From contig NZ_JAZHRU010000001.1 in assembly GCF_036924525.1 (NCBI RefSeq), positions 1,827,001-1,891,000 on the forward strand: DNA of 64,000 nt, written 5' to 3'. Origin of the DNA: Bradyrhizobium sp. AZCC 1719. GTDB taxonomy: Bacteria; Pseudomonadota; Alphaproteobacteria; Rhizobiales; Xanthobacteraceae. The notes beneath the pieces are model-generated. The model was not told the DNA's origin and did not search any database. It saw nothing but the letters and a program-made list of their open reading frames with translations. The translations under genes were made by a program, and so were the position numbers. Shown here in pieces: positions 36,404 to 45,726 of the stretch (its first letter is position 1; the number at the start of each line of letters is the position of its first letter).

Positions 36404-38185
36404 TCAGGACGATCCAGCCTCTTGATGCAGCTCGCCACCCCGCATCAAGCGGCGAGCTATGTCGGCTGTCTGCAGTGAGGCGCGTTCTGTCGGTGAATGG
36501 GCGGCCAGATAGCGGGCAACCGCGATCAGGATGTGCCGGCCCTCGTTCGTATCGCCCCGCGTGCCGAACTGCCGGACTCCGGCCTCCAGCATCTGATAGG
36601 CATGGAAGCCTGCATCTTCTCGCAGGACCGCATGCGCGAGCGTGGCGATCAGCGCCTGCGGCGAATGGCCGAGCGTGAGATGCCGTGCCACCAGGCTTGC
36701 GGCGAGATCGACCTGCCGCTGCCGGTCGAAGGCATCGAGCAAGGCGGCTCTGATCGTCTCTGGATCCGCGGGCAGATCATCGAGCTGCTCGCCGCCGTCG
36801 CCCGGGATGCGCGCCGGCGGCACATTGAGATAGCGAGCAAGGTAGAGCGCCATCGCTCCGTGCAACACGCCGCGCACCGCCGTGACGTGAGTGTCGATGT
36901 TGGCAATCCCGATGCGGATCAGCATCTGGTGGACTGCGTTGGCGTAGGTGAAAACGTGATGCGCCGTCTCCCAGTCGGCGTGCTCATTGGCATTGCCGAA
37001 GCGCGCCACCCTGAGCGCTGCCGCGTAGGCGAGGGATTGGCCAAGGTCGGCAGGAGCGGCACCGGCGCGGATCGCCCCCTTGAGCGCGTCGACGATCCTG
37101 GTCGGATCGTCACCGAGCAGCTCGTGAGCAAGTGCGGCGTGGCCCGACCAGTCACGCGAGCCGCGTCCGGCAGCGAACAGGTCCGCGAGCTCGCCGGTTG
37201 ATTCTTCACACAATGCAACAAGGTCAATGGGCTGGCGCCAGGCAGTCGATTCCTCGGCGCCACGGGCCGCTACCATCTGACCGACGACAGTCGGCAGCAG
37301 AGCCGCCGCGTGTTGCCAGCCGATCAGGTCGAGGCACTCGAACGCCTTGTTGATGAAGTCGAGCGAGTGCCCAGTGTCGGCGAACGCTCGCTCGGTCTCG
37401 GCAGCGAACAGCGCATCGGCGAGTTCAGCCGGGGAGAAGTCGGCAGCAATCGCCGTGAGCAGGGTGCGCTCGGCCGCCTCGCGATGGCGCACGTTTGTCC
37501 AGCGCCGCAGCCAGCGTTTGAGCGCGGCCGGATCCGGCCGGCTTCCAAGCGGCGCGCGTTCCCGCCGCGGCGCCTCGCCGTCGCAGTCCGCCGCCACGCG
37601 GCGTGCGCCGTGGAATAGAGCGAGATAGGCTTCCTGCTCCGGCAGCAAAGGCAGGATATTGGCGAGTGCCGTAAGGATCGTAAGGCCGACGCCCCAGCCG
37701 TCGCGATTTTGCGCCCCGAACAGCGCCACCTCCCGTACGATTTCGGTTTGCGGTACGCCGGCCGCGAGCTGACCATGTATGGCCTTGGCAATGACGAGGC
37801 CAAGATTGTGGGCAAGGCCGTTCGCAAGCCGCTGATGCCAGTGCGCGGCGAGATCGGCATGTGTGAACGTGGTCTTCACCCAGACGTCACCATTGCGCAC
37901 CTCGACCGGGCAGATCGGCACGTCGTCCGCCCACAGGTCGAAGGTGCAGCCGCTTTCGAGATCGAAGCGCGCGTGGTGCCAGTGACAGGTTAGGATGCCG
38001 TCCTCGACGCTGCCGCGCTCGAGCGGGAAGCCCATATGCGGGCACCGATTGTCGAGGGCGAAGGCACGTCCGCGGTCGTAGATGACAAGGATCGGACGAT
38101 GGTCACCGCGCACAACGAGCCGCCCCTTGAGCTTCAGCTCCTCAAGGCTGCCCGCCAGCGCAAATTCCTTGCTCGGCGCGTCCAT
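36404..38185 (-). CDS. Rieske [2Fe-2S] protein fused to a long all-helical domain of unknown function
   Basis: This 593-residue protein starts with a Rieske ferredoxin-type domain (residues 8-105): Cys48 and His50 in CPHMGF, Cys67 and His70 in CHWHHARFD. The remaining ~480 residues look all-helical, without signal or membrane segments. They are rich in histidines at conserved-looking positions (HSLDFINKAFECLDLIGWQH; ETAHHVFTYANAVHQML; GFHAYQMLEAGVRQF; GRHILIAVARYLAAHSP). I do not recognise this domain; a resemblance to questin-oxidase-like helical proteins is only an impression. ATG 38185 is chosen because GGGAGG lies about 8 nt upstream. It converges with the Mo oxidoreductase (6 bp between stops). 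Confidence 0.8.
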   Translation of the reverse strand: MDAPSKEFALAGSLEELKLKGRLVVRGDHRPILVIYDRGRAFALDNRCPHMGFPLERGSVEDGILTCHWHHARFDLESGCTFDLWADDVPICPVEVRNGDVWVKTTFTHADLAAHWHQRLANGLAHNLGLVIAKAIHGQLAAGVPQTEIVREVALFGAQNRDGWGVGLTILTALANILPLLPEQEAYLALFHGARRVAADCDGEAPRRERAPLGSRPDPAALKRWLRRWTNVRHREAAERTLLTAIAADFSPAELADALFAAETERAFADTGHSLDFINKAFECLDLIGWQHAAALLPTVVGQMVAARGAEESTAWRQPIDLVALCEESTGELADLFAAGRGSRDWSGHAALAHELLGDDPTRIVDALKGAIRAGAAPADLGQSLAYAAALRVARFGNANEHADWETAHHVFTYANAVHQMLIRIGIANIDTHVTAVRGVLHGAMALYLARYLNVPPARIPGDGGEQLDDLPADPETIRAALLDAFDRQRQVDLAASLVARHLTLGHSPQALIATLAHAVLREDAGFHAYQMLEAGVRQFGTRGDTNEGRHILIAVARYLAAHSPTERASLQTADIARRLMRGGELHQEAGSS

Positions 38186-38317
38186 GAGCATACCTCCCAT
38201 TGTCGCTTTGGGGGCGCTGCAGGTACTCCGCAACATAGACGTCCTCTCGCGCAAAGGCGAGAGGATGCGGTGGTGTTGGGGCTGCGCGAAAGGAACCGCA
38301 CTGGATCACGCGTTACC

Positions 38318-39487
38318 TCAACGCGCGCTGAAGGTGAGGCCGGCGCGCTCCGCCAGACGCTTGCGCAACGCCGGACCCATCAGCGCGCCCGGCGTCCAGA
38401 TGCCGCCCTCGCCCTGCACGTCGCGCACGACGCAGAGAGCGCTCTCGACGATCATCTTGCTGGTCGAGCCGTAGCCCGGATCGCGGTCGCCCCTGACGAC
38501 CGTCTCGACCCGTCCGCCATCCGGCAGCTCGCCCAGGAAAAGGATGTCGTAGAAGCCCTTCTCGCGCGCTTCCCGGGTCGGGCCCGCGCCGGGTTTGAGA
38601 CCGCCGGTTCTGACCAAGGAAAACACCGTGGCGAACGTCTCCGTCGTCACGCCGGCGATTTCCCCCAATCCCGGCGCGACCATCATCTCGTCGTAGACGA
38701 AATCCCTGCCGTAGAGATGACCCAACAGGAAATTCGTGCGGTGCACGTTCTTGGTGTTGACCGGCGCCATGGGGAACGGCACGAGCCACGCGTTCATGTG
38801 CGGATCGTATTCGGGGATGAGGCCCGACGGCTGAGACGGCCCGGTGAACCCCGGCGTCAATGCGAAGGGGTCGGTCAGCAGCCCGATCAGGGCCGGGTCG
38901 CGCGCGGCGGCGGCCAATGTCGCCTGGGCGCTCGCCGCGGTGCCGCCAGACATGCCGCCTTTCACCTTGCGCAGGCGGGCTTTGACCCGCCGCGCCGGGC
39001 GTCCGAATTTCTCGCGCGCCTTCTCCTGCACCGTGAGCACGCCGAGGTCGAACGGGATGGAATCGAAGCCGCAGGAGAAGACGATGCGCGCGCCGGTCCG
39101 TTTCGCCTCTTCGTGATAGGCGTCGATCATGCGCCGCATCCAAACCGGTTCGCCGCAGAGATCAACATAGGCCGTTCCCGTGGCCGCGCAGGCCGCCACC
39201 AGCCCGGGACCGTGCAGCTGATAGGGCCCGACAGTCGTGATGATCACGGCCGCACGCTCGCACATCGAACGCAGGCTGGCCGGCTCGTCGGCATCCGCCT
39301 TGACCAACGGCAAATCATCCGGTGCGCCGATGTCGACACGCACCTTCCGGAGCTTGTCGATCGAGCGTCCCGCGATCGCCCAGGACGGAGCATCGTCGCT
39401 GCGATAGGACGTCGCCAGATATTCGGCGATGAGGCGCCCGGTGTAACCCGTCGCGCCATAGACGATGACGTCGAACTCCCGCTTCAC
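38318..39487 (-). CDS. Saccharopine dehydrogenase-like / trans-acting enoyl reductase family protein
   Basis: The 389-residue protein opens with a Rossmann motif DVIVYGATGYTGRLIAEYL and continues with VGPYQLHGPGLVAACA, YVDLCGEPVWMRRM and VFSCGFDSIPFDLG. This is the family that includes mycobacterial trans-acting enoyl reductase and eukaryotic SCCPDH. The substrate is unknown. A GTG start at 39487 is strongly indicated by GAGGAGG 9 nt upstream, and replaces the longer frame to 39535. It lies 132 bp upstream of the Rieske fusion gene on the same strand. Confidence 0.87.
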   Translation of the reverse strand: MKREFDVIVYGATGYTGRLIAEYLATSYRSDDAPSWAIAGRSIDKLRKVRVDIGAPDDLPLVKADADEPASLRSMCERAAVIITTVGPYQLHGPGLVAACAATGTAYVDLCGEPVWMRRMIDAYHEEAKRTGARIVFSCGFDSIPFDLGVLTVQEKAREKFGRPARRVKARLRKVKGGMSGGTAASAQATLAAAARDPALIGLLTDPFALTPGFTGPSQPSGLIPEYDPHMNAWLVPFPMAPVNTKNVHRTNFLLGHLYGRDFVYDEMMVAPGLGEIAGVTTETFATVFSLVRTGGLKPGAGPTREAREKGFYDILFLGELPDGGRVETVVRGDRDPGYGSTSKMIVESALCVVRDVQGEGGIWTPGALMGPALRKRLAERAGLTFSAR

Positions 39488-39612
39488 GACGTTGGTCCTC
39501 CTCGAGTTCCCGCTGCCGAGCTGACACCTTACCATCAGGCGACGTCATTTCACGCCGCAAACTGCTACAATCCCGTCGTCCCTCGCAGGACGACCCGCCG
39601 ATGGAGAACGCA

Positions 39613-40833
39613 TCACGTCGAGGGTTTCCGCACTACCTTCCTCTGAAATGCCGACAGCACCGCACCCAGCGCCAGCATCGCCGCGGAAACGTTCAGCGCG
39701 AACGACAGGCTGCCCAGCGCATCCGTGATCGCGCCGACCACGATCGGGCCCAGCGTCTGGCCGATGCCGAATGAAATCGTCATCGCCGCAATTGCGGTGG
39801 GCCAGGCTTGCGGCGGGTAGTTGAAGCGGACGAAGGCGGTGGTGGATCCGACCACCGCGAAGAATGCTACGCCGAACACCAGCGCCGATGTGGCGAGCAG
39901 CCACACCGAATGCCCAAAGATCGGCATCCCCGCACCGATGGCGTTGACGCCGAGAATGATCGTGGTGGCGAGGCCGCCGCGGTCGAGCGCCAGCACGCGC
40001 CGCCATACCCAGGGCGTGATGAAAGCGCTGACACCGATCAGGCTCCAGAACGCGCTCTGCGCCGCGGCACCGCCACCGGCGTCGCGGATATAGGCGATCA
40101 TGAAGGTCATGTAGGCGATGTAGCCGGCGCCAAACAGAAAGTAGCCGGTGAGATAGATCACGACCGGCGCGACGGCGAATTTGACTGCCGTCGTTTCGGT
40201 CAGGGCTGCACCGGCATGAAACGGTGCGAGCAGGACCGGGATCGTCATGACGACCGCCAGCGCGGTCATCGCCCACCAGACCATCCACCACGAGCCCGGC
40301 CCGAAGCCCTGCAGCACGAACGGCGCCGCCAGTCCCGACGCCAGGATGCCGATCCCGGGGCCGGCATAGAACAGGCTGAGCAGAAAATTCGCCCGCTCGG
40401 GGCGCGACTGCGCAATCGTCGCCGCCAGCGCGCCGCCGCCGACGAATCCGGCCGCGGCGCCGACGCCCGCCAGAAGCCGCGCAAAACTCAGGACGTAGAA
40501 ATTGCCTGTGGTGGCGCAGAGCGCCAGCGATAGCACGCAGGCCAGCGTGCCCCATCGAACCGAAGCGGCCAATCCAAAACGCCGGATCATGCGCGAGGCG
40601 AGCAGGGCGCCCGCGAGATAGCCGGCGGCATTGACGGTGTTCATGAAACCGGCCGCGGAATAGCTCCAGGCCAGGGTGTCGCGCATGTCAGGCAGCACCA
40701 GCGCATAGGCAAAGCGGCCAATGCCGAGACCGACGGTCGGCGCCAGCGACAGAATGAGGATCAGCCGTGCGGGATGCGCGTAACTCGCGGGACGGTCGGG
40801 GGCGTGCAAGGATTTGCTCCGGCGGGACGGCAT
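39613..40833 (-). CDS. MFS transporter, YbfB/YjiJ family
   Basis: This is a 406-residue major facilitator with 12 predicted helices, starting after a short basic N-terminus. GLGIGRFAYALVLPDMRDTL is the hallmark of the YbfB/YjiJ branch, and the helix-5 region reads FYAGPGIGILASGL. Substrates of this branch are unknown. ATG 40833 gives the normal N-terminus; the extension to 40890 is not conserved in character. Confidence 0.87.
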   Translation of the reverse strand: MPSRRSKSLHAPDRPASYAHPARLILILSLAPTVGLGIGRFAYALVLPDMRDTLAWSYSAAGFMNTVNAAGYLAGALLASRMIRRFGLAASVRWGTLACVLSLALCATTGNFYVLSFARLLAGVGAAAGFVGGGALAATIAQSRPERANFLLSLFYAGPGIGILASGLAAPFVLQGFGPGSWWMVWWAMTALAVVMTIPVLLAPFHAGAALTETTAVKFAVAPVVIYLTGYFLFGAGYIAYMTFMIAYIRDAGGGAAAQSAFWSLIGVSAFITPWVWRRVLALDRGGLATTIILGVNAIGAGMPIFGHSVWLLATSALVFGVAFFAVVGSTTAFVRFNYPPQAWPTAIAAMTISFGIGQTLGPIVVGAITDALGSLSFALNVSAAMLALGAVLSAFQRKVVRKPST

Positions 40834-40924
40834 TGTGGCAGGCCGCCAGGGGCATGCACAGGCCCTGCGGCCGCAATGGTGTCTTGCCAATCGCGCAATG
40901 CCGCTCTAGCACTCCCGCCGACCC

Positions 40925-41041
40925 GTCATTCCGGGCGCGGCAAAGCCGCGAACCTCAGATGCGCAATTGCGCATCGGGGAATCGCGCTGCATCCAATCTC
41001 GGGATTCCGGGTCCGGCGCGTTGCGCCGTCCCGGAATGACG
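40925..41041. repeat. CGTCATTCCGGG palindromic repeat
   Basis: The outer arms CGTCATTCCGGG and CCCGGAATGACG enclose a nested GATGCGCAATTGCGCATC hairpin. It is the same family as 26757-26837 and lies 19 bp before the leuB start. Confidence 0.85.
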
Positions 41042-41060
41042 AACATAGCAAGGATCTTCC

Positions 41061-42173
41061 ATGGCGACCCATAAACTGCTGCTTCTCCCCGGCGACGGTA
41101 TCGGCCCCGAAGTGATGGGGGAGGTGCAGCGCCTGATCGACTGGCTGAACGCGGCAGGCATCGCGTCATTCGAGACCGAGCAGGGACTGGTCGGCGGCTC
41201 CGCCTATGACGCGCACAAGGTGTCGATCTCGGAAGGCGACATGGCCAAGGCAACGGCCGCGGACGCCATTATCTTCGGCGCGGTCGGCGGTCCCAAATGG
41301 GACAGCGTTCCCTACGAGGTGCGCCCCGAGGCAGGTCTCCTGCGGCTGCGCAAGGATCTCGGCCTGTTCGCCAATCTCCGTCCCGCCGTCTGCTACCCGG
41401 CGCTCGCGGATGCCTCCAGCCTGAAGCGCGAGGCCGTCGAAGGCCTTGACATCATGATCGTGCGCGAACTGACCGGCGGCGTCTATTTCGGCGAGCCGAA
41501 AACCATCACCGATCTCGGCAACGGCCAAAAGCGCGCCATCGATACCCAGGTCTACGACACCTATGAGATCGAGCGCATCGGTCGCGTCGCCTTCGATTTG
41601 GCGCGCAAGCGCCGCAACAAGGTGACGTCGATGGAAAAGCGCAACGTCATGAAGTCGGGCGTGCTCTGGAACGAGGTCATGACGGCCGTCCACGCGCGCG
41701 AATACACCGACGTGACGCTGGAGCATCAGCTCGCCGATTCCGGCGGCATGATGCTGGTGAAGGCGCCAAAGCAATTCGACGTCATCGTGACCGACAATCT
41801 GTTCGGCGACATGCTGTCCGATATCGCGGCGATGCTCACGGGATCGCTCGGCATGCTGCCCTCGGCCTCGCTCGGCGAGATCGACGCCAAGACCAAAAAG
41901 CGCCGCTCGCTGTTCGAGCCGGTGCACGGCTCGGCGCCCGATATTGCCGGCAAGGGCCTCGCTAATCCGATCGCAATGATTTCGTCGTTCGGGATGGCGC
42001 TGCGCTATTCCTTCGATATGGGCGCGCTGGCCGACAAGGTCGACGCGGCGATCGCGGCGGTGCTGGCGAGTGGATTGCGTACGGCGGATATCAAGTCCGA
42101 GGGCACGACGGCAGCCTCAACCACGCAGATGGGCGAAGCGATTTTGAAGGAATTGCAGAAGCTGCACGCGTAA
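41061..42173 (+). CDS. leuB: 3-isopropylmalate dehydrogenase
   Basis: LeuB oxidatively decarboxylates 3-isopropylmalate with NAD in leucine synthesis. Motifs include [12 protein letters not shown] at the start, the substrate loop [29 protein letters not shown] and the NAD site [20 protein letters not shown]. At 370 residues it has the expected length. leuD and leuC lie about 6 and 10 kb downstream on the other strand, so the leucine genes are not one operon. Confidence 0.97.
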   Translation: MATHKLLLLPGDGIGPEVMGEVQRLIDWLNAAGIASFETEQGLVGGSAYDAHKVSISEGDMAKATAADAIIFGAVGGPKWDSVPYEVRPEAGLLRLRKDLGLFANLRPAVCYPALADASSLKREAVEGLDIMIVRELTGGVYFGEPKTITDLGNGQKRAIDTQVYDTYEIERIGRVAFDLARKRRNKVTSMEKRNVMKSGVLWNEVMTAVHAREYTDVTLEHQLADSGGMMLVKAPKQFDVIVTDNLFGDMLSDIAAMLTGSLGMLPSASLGEIDAKTKKRRSLFEPVHGSAPDIAGKGLANPIAMISSFGMALRYSFDMGALADKVDAAIAAVLASGLRTADIKSEGTTAASTTQMGEAILKELQKLHA

Positions 42174-42181
42174 GCGCTGTT

Positions 42182-42273
42182 CGTCATGCCCGGGCTTGTC
42201 CCGGGCATCCACGTCTTTCTATCGTGCGGCCCAAAAAACGTGGATGGCCGGGACGAGCCCGGCCATGACGACG
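42182..42273. repeat. CGTCATGCCCGGGC palindromic repeat
   Basis: The arms CGTCATGCCCGGGCTTGTCC and GGACGAGCCCGGCCATGACG, with inner ATCCACGT and ACGTGGAT, form a long nested palindrome just after the leuB stop. From memory, this is another family common in Bradyrhizobium. Confidence 0.85.
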
Positions 42274-42293
42274 TCAATTGATCGATGCCGCTA

Positions 42294-42674
42294 TCAATAC
42301 AGCGGGAAGCGCTGCGGATAGCCACCCATATCCGACGGCGGGTTGAGCGGCTGGCGGTCGATCGGCCGGTTGAGGTTCTCGCGCGCGAACGACGGATACC
42401 CCAGATCCGGCGGGAAGGCGTAGTCCTGGAACTTGCGGTCGCCCGGCAGCACTTCGGTGCCGGCATCGAGCCAGGAGCGGGTGGTGACGTAAACGCGGGT
42501 GCGCGGGCCCTGCTGGTAGGAACGGTTGGGACCGCTCGGGCCGTAATAGGGGCGGCCGTCGCGGTCGTATTGCGGCCTGGACTGGGCGTCGGCCGAGGTC
42601 GTGCCAATAGCGACGAGGGCAGCCGCGGCAAGCAACATCGCGAGCTTGCTCGCAGCAGGGAATTTTCGGGTCAT
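42294..42674 (-). CDS. Small exported protein, Pro/Tyr/Arg-rich
   Basis: The 126-residue protein has a signal peptide (SKLAMLLAAAALVAIG ... SADAQ, cleavage near residue 30). The polar mature part is rich in Tyr, Pro and Arg (YDRDGRPYYGPSGPNRSYQ; RTRVYVTTRSWLDAG). No domain or Cys pair is seen. GAGG lies about 8 nt before ATG 42674. Similar small periplasmic proteins are frequent in Bradyrhizobium and mostly unstudied. Confidence 0.7.
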   Translation of the reverse strand: MTRKFPAASKLAMLLAAAALVAIGTTSADAQSRPQYDRDGRPYYGPSGPNRSYQQGPRTRVYVTTRSWLDAGTEVLPGDRKFQDYAFPPDLGYPSFARENLNRPIDRQPLNPPSDMGGYPQRFPLY

Positions 42675-42894
42675 TGCATCCTCGTCATTAGCTGCCCCCG
42701 CGGGGCCTGGCGGATCGCCAAATCTGTCTGGTTGCATTGTAGCCTCGGCGGGACCATCGTCACTAGGTCAATTGCGCCACACCGCGGCGGAATAATGCGG
42801 TGTGAAGCGAGAAAGTTTCATGAAAACCAGTGTCTTGGTCGCTTGTTGCCACAATTGTAAGGGGCAGCCGAAAACCAGCGGCGCGAACGATGGA

Positions 42895-43695
42895 TTAAAG
42901 AGCGCCGCGCAGCCGCGGGTTATCGGCGCGCGTCACCCAATCGGCCGATAGCGGCGGCGCGCCTGATACGCAATCGCTGCGCCGAAGCTCGGCCCGGGCG
43001 AACAATTCGGCGAGTTTGGTATCATTGCCGGCTGTCAGCAGGATCAGCCGGTTCAGCATGCAGCCGATCTCGGCGCGGCGGGCCGGCACATCCTCGCCCA
43101 GGCATGACCAGCCGGAGAGACGGAATTTCGGCTCGTCAACGTGCTTGAAAAACCGGAGGCAGGCGTGGGTGGCCTCCGAGCCACCGATCCGGCGAAACAG
43201 GGTCACGGCGCCGAATTTGCTGTCGATGATTCCGGCCGCCTCCAATTCACGGACCCCAGCCGGGTCCAGCCTGGCGGCAAGGTAGCCAGCGGCCGAGCCG
43301 ACCTGATCGATCTCTTCGCCCGGACGATAGATTTCGAGTTCGGCGACCGGCGTGCCGCCGAGCCCGCTCCAGCGGAACACGTCCTTGCGACCACCCTCGG
43401 GATGCCGAAAGGCCTCGTAAGTCTCTATCTTGCCTGGAAAAATGAACTGGCCTACGGCGAACGCCGGTGCCATGCGCCCGGCCTCGCTCCAGGCCTTCGG
43501 CGCCGTTTCCATCGCCGTGATATCGGGCAAATGCTGCCATAGCGCGATACCGCCCATGGCCATCAGCGCCAGCGTCATCAGATAGGCGCAGAGCCGTGCC
43601 AGCGTGCCGCAGACCTCGTCCACGAAGCTTACCAGCGCCGGGTGAATTGTCGTCCTATAATGGGAATCGGCCGAACCGGCCGGAAACGAATGCAT
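42895..43695 (-). CDS. Single-pass membrane protein of unknown function
   Basis: The product is about 266 residues with one hydrophobic helix near residues 35-58 (LARLCAYLMTLALMAMGGIAL). A likely periplasmic domain follows with four or more cysteines (HACLRFF, GWSCLGED, IGCMLNRL, SDCVSG). The start is uncertain: ATG 43695 and GTG 43719 are both open and neither has a good ribosome site. No domain recognised. It is divergent from asd. Confidence 0.7.
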   Translation of the reverse strand: MHSFPAGSADSHYRTTIHPALVSFVDEVCGTLARLCAYLMTLALMAMGGIALWQHLPDITAMETAPKAWSEAGRMAPAFAVGQFIFPGKIETYEAFRHPEGGRKDVFRWSGLGGTPVAELEIYRPGEEIDQVGSAAGYLAARLDPAGVRELEAAGIIDSKFGAVTLFRRIGGSEATHACLRFFKHVDEPKFRLSGWSCLGEDVPARRAEIGCMLNRLILLTAGNDTKLAELFARAELRRSDCVSGAPPLSADWVTRADNPRLRGAL

Positions 43696-43812
43696 CAAAC
43701 GCCCAAACGCAACCGCCACACGTTGTCATATCGGCGTTTCTCGCATAGAAGCGCTGCCTTCTCCCTTTCCGCTTGACGCGGCAGGGCGGCATTTTTCCTC
43801 GGAGAGTGAACG

Positions 43813-44847
43813 ATGGGTTACAAAGTCGCTGTCGTCGGTGCGACCGGCAATGTCGGGCGCGAAATGCTCAATATTCTCGACGAGCGCAAGTTCCCCGCCG
43901 ACGAGGTCGTGGTGCTGGCCTCGCGCCGCAGCGTCGGCGTCGAAGTGTCCTATGGCGACCGCACCCTGAAGGTCAAAGCGCTCGAGCACTACGACTTCTC
44001 CGACGTCGATATCTGCCTGATGTCGGCAGGCGGCTCGGTGTCGAAGGAATGGTCGCCCAGGATCGGCGCGGCGGGTGCGGTCGTGATCGACAATTCGTCG
44101 GCCTGGCGGATGGACCCGGATGTGCCGCTGATTGTGCCGGAAGTGAACGCCGATGCGGCCGCGGGCTTTGCCAAGAAGAACATCATCGCCAACCCGAACT
44201 GCTCGACCGCGCAGCTCGTGGTGGCGCTGAAGCCGCTGCATGACAAGGCCACCATCAAGCGGGTCGTGGTCGCGACCTATCAATCGGTCTCCGGCGCCGG
44301 CAAGGACGCGATGGACGAACTGTTCTCGCAGACCAAGGCCGTCTACACCAATGACGAGCTGATCAACAAGAAATTCCCCAAGCGTATCGCCTTCAACGTC
44401 ATCCCCGAGATCGACGTGTTCATGGAGGACGGCTACACCAAGGAAGAATGGAAGATGATGGCGGAGACCAAGAAGATTCTTGATCCCAAGATCAAGCTTT
44501 CCGCCACCTGCGTGCGGGTGCCCGTGTTCGTCGGCCATTCGGAGGCCGTCAACATCGAATTCGAGAATCCGATCACGGCCGATGAAGCGCGCAACATCCT
44601 GCGCAACGCGCCGGGTTGCCTCGTGATCGACAAGCACGAGCCCGGCGGCTACGTCACGCCCTACGAGGCGGCCGGCGAGGACGCCACCTATATCAGCCGC
44701 ATCCGCGAGGACGCGACGGTGGAGAACGGCCTCGCATTGTGGTGCGTCTCCGACAATCTGCGCAAGGGCGCAGCCCTGAACGCGGTGCAGATCGCCGAAT
44801 CCTTGATCAACCGCAAGCTGATCACCGCGAAGAAGAAGGCGGCGTAG
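43813..44847 (+). CDS. asd: Aspartate-semialdehyde dehydrogenase
   Basis: Asd reduces aspartyl phosphate to aspartate semialdehyde for lysine/DAP, threonine and methionine synthesis. It has the NADP site VVGATGNVGREM and the catalytic Cys130 in NPNCST. The substrate-binding region includes the arginine-containing SATCVRVPVFVGHSEAVNIE. At 344 residues it is the normal form for Gram-negative alphaproteobacteria. CTCGGAGAG lies before the ATG. dapF, further along the same pathway, is at 60.6 kb. Confidence 0.97.
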   Translation: MGYKVAVVGATGNVGREMLNILDERKFPADEVVVLASRRSVGVEVSYGDRTLKVKALEHYDFSDVDICLMSAGGSVSKEWSPRIGAAGAVVIDNSSAWRMDPDVPLIVPEVNADAAAGFAKKNIIANPNCSTAQLVVALKPLHDKATIKRVVVATYQSVSGAGKDAMDELFSQTKAVYTNDELINKKFPKRIAFNVIPEIDVFMEDGYTKEEWKMMAETKKILDPKIKLSATCVRVPVFVGHSEAVNIEFENPITADEARNILRNAPGCLVIDKHEPGGYVTPYEAAGEDATYISRIREDATVENGLALWCVSDNLRKGAALNAVQIAESLINRKLITAKKKAA

Positions 44848-44852
44848 GATTT

Positions 44853-44977
44853 GTAGGGTGGGCAAAGGCGCCTTGGCGCCGTGCCCACCGATCCTGTTCA
44901 TTGCGTTGAGGGATGGTGGGCACGCTTCCGCCTTCGCTCGTTGAGCTACGGCGGACAAGTCGCTTTGCCCACCCTAC
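44853..44977. repeat. GTAGGGTGGGCAAAG palindromic repeat (long copy)
   Basis: The outer arms are identical to those of 8151-8228 but the centre is longer. It fills the gap between the convergent stops of asd and the carbonic anhydrase gene. Confidence 0.85.
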
Positions 44978-44979
44978 GA

Positions 44980-45624
44980 CTACGCCGCGTCCTGCACGCT
45001 GCGAAACTCCTTCGCCTTCTGATCGAGCACGAACAGCGAACCCTCGGCGACGCCGAAATAGGCGCCGTGCAATTCCATCTCGCCGCGCTCGACGCGGGCG
45101 CGCACGAACGGGAACGTCATCAGATTTTCCAGTGAGCGGAAGATCGCGGCTTTCTCGATCCTGATCGTGAACTCCTGCATCGTCTCGCGCTCGCGCTGTT
45201 CGACGACCTCGCCCGGCTTGATGAACATCGCCATCCAGCGGCCGATGAAGTCGCCCGGGGACAGCGGGTCGATCTTGTCGATGAAGGCGCGAATGCCGCC
45301 GCACTGGGCATGGCCGAGCACGACGATATGCTTGATGCGCAGCACATTGATCGCATATTCCAGCGCCGCGGAGACGCCATGGGCGCCGCCGTCCGGCTGA
45401 TACACCGGCACCAGGTTGGCGACGTTGCGCACCACGAAGAGCTCGCCGGGGCCGGCATCGAAAATCACTTCCGGTGAGACGCGGGAATCGCAGCAGCCGA
45501 TCACCATCACGGCGGGCGACTGGCCGCGCTCGGAGAGTTCCCGGTAGCGCGTCTGTTCGGTCGGCAGCCGTTGCGAGGTGAAGGACCTATAACCGTCGAG
45601 CAGATGTTGCGGGAAAGAGGTCAT
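44980..45624 (-). CDS. Beta-class carbonic anhydrase
   Basis: The enzyme interconverts CO2 and bicarbonate. The zinc ligands and dyad of beta carbonic anhydrases are present: Cys44, Asp46, Arg48 (CCDSR), then His105 and Cys108 (GHAQCGG). At 214 residues the length is standard. ATG 45624 (MTSFPQHLL) is chosen over an upstream in-frame codon at 45642. It would supply bicarbonate for carboxylases. Confidence 0.94.
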   Translation of the reverse strand: MTSFPQHLLDGYRSFTSQRLPTEQTRYRELSERGQSPAVMVIGCCDSRVSPEVIFDAGPGELFVVRNVANLVPVYQPDGGAHGVSAALEYAINVLRIKHIVVLGHAQCGGIRAFIDKIDPLSPGDFIGRWMAMFIKPGEVVEQRERETMQEFTIRIEKAAIFRSLENLMTFPFVRARVERGEMELHGAYFGVAEGSLFVLDQKAKEFRSVQDAA

Positions 45625-45726
45625 GGTGCCATGCCTAACCATAAGCCGATGACGGGAACAAGGCTTTCAGGCGAACGCGCGAGATGATATCGCGGAGGCC
45701 TCAAGATCACCCAAGGAAACCAGCCC

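Noticed and set aside
40925..42273. Possible CRISPR-like repeats around leuB
   Set aside because: The repeats are palindromes of different families, not regularly spaced direct repeats with spacers.
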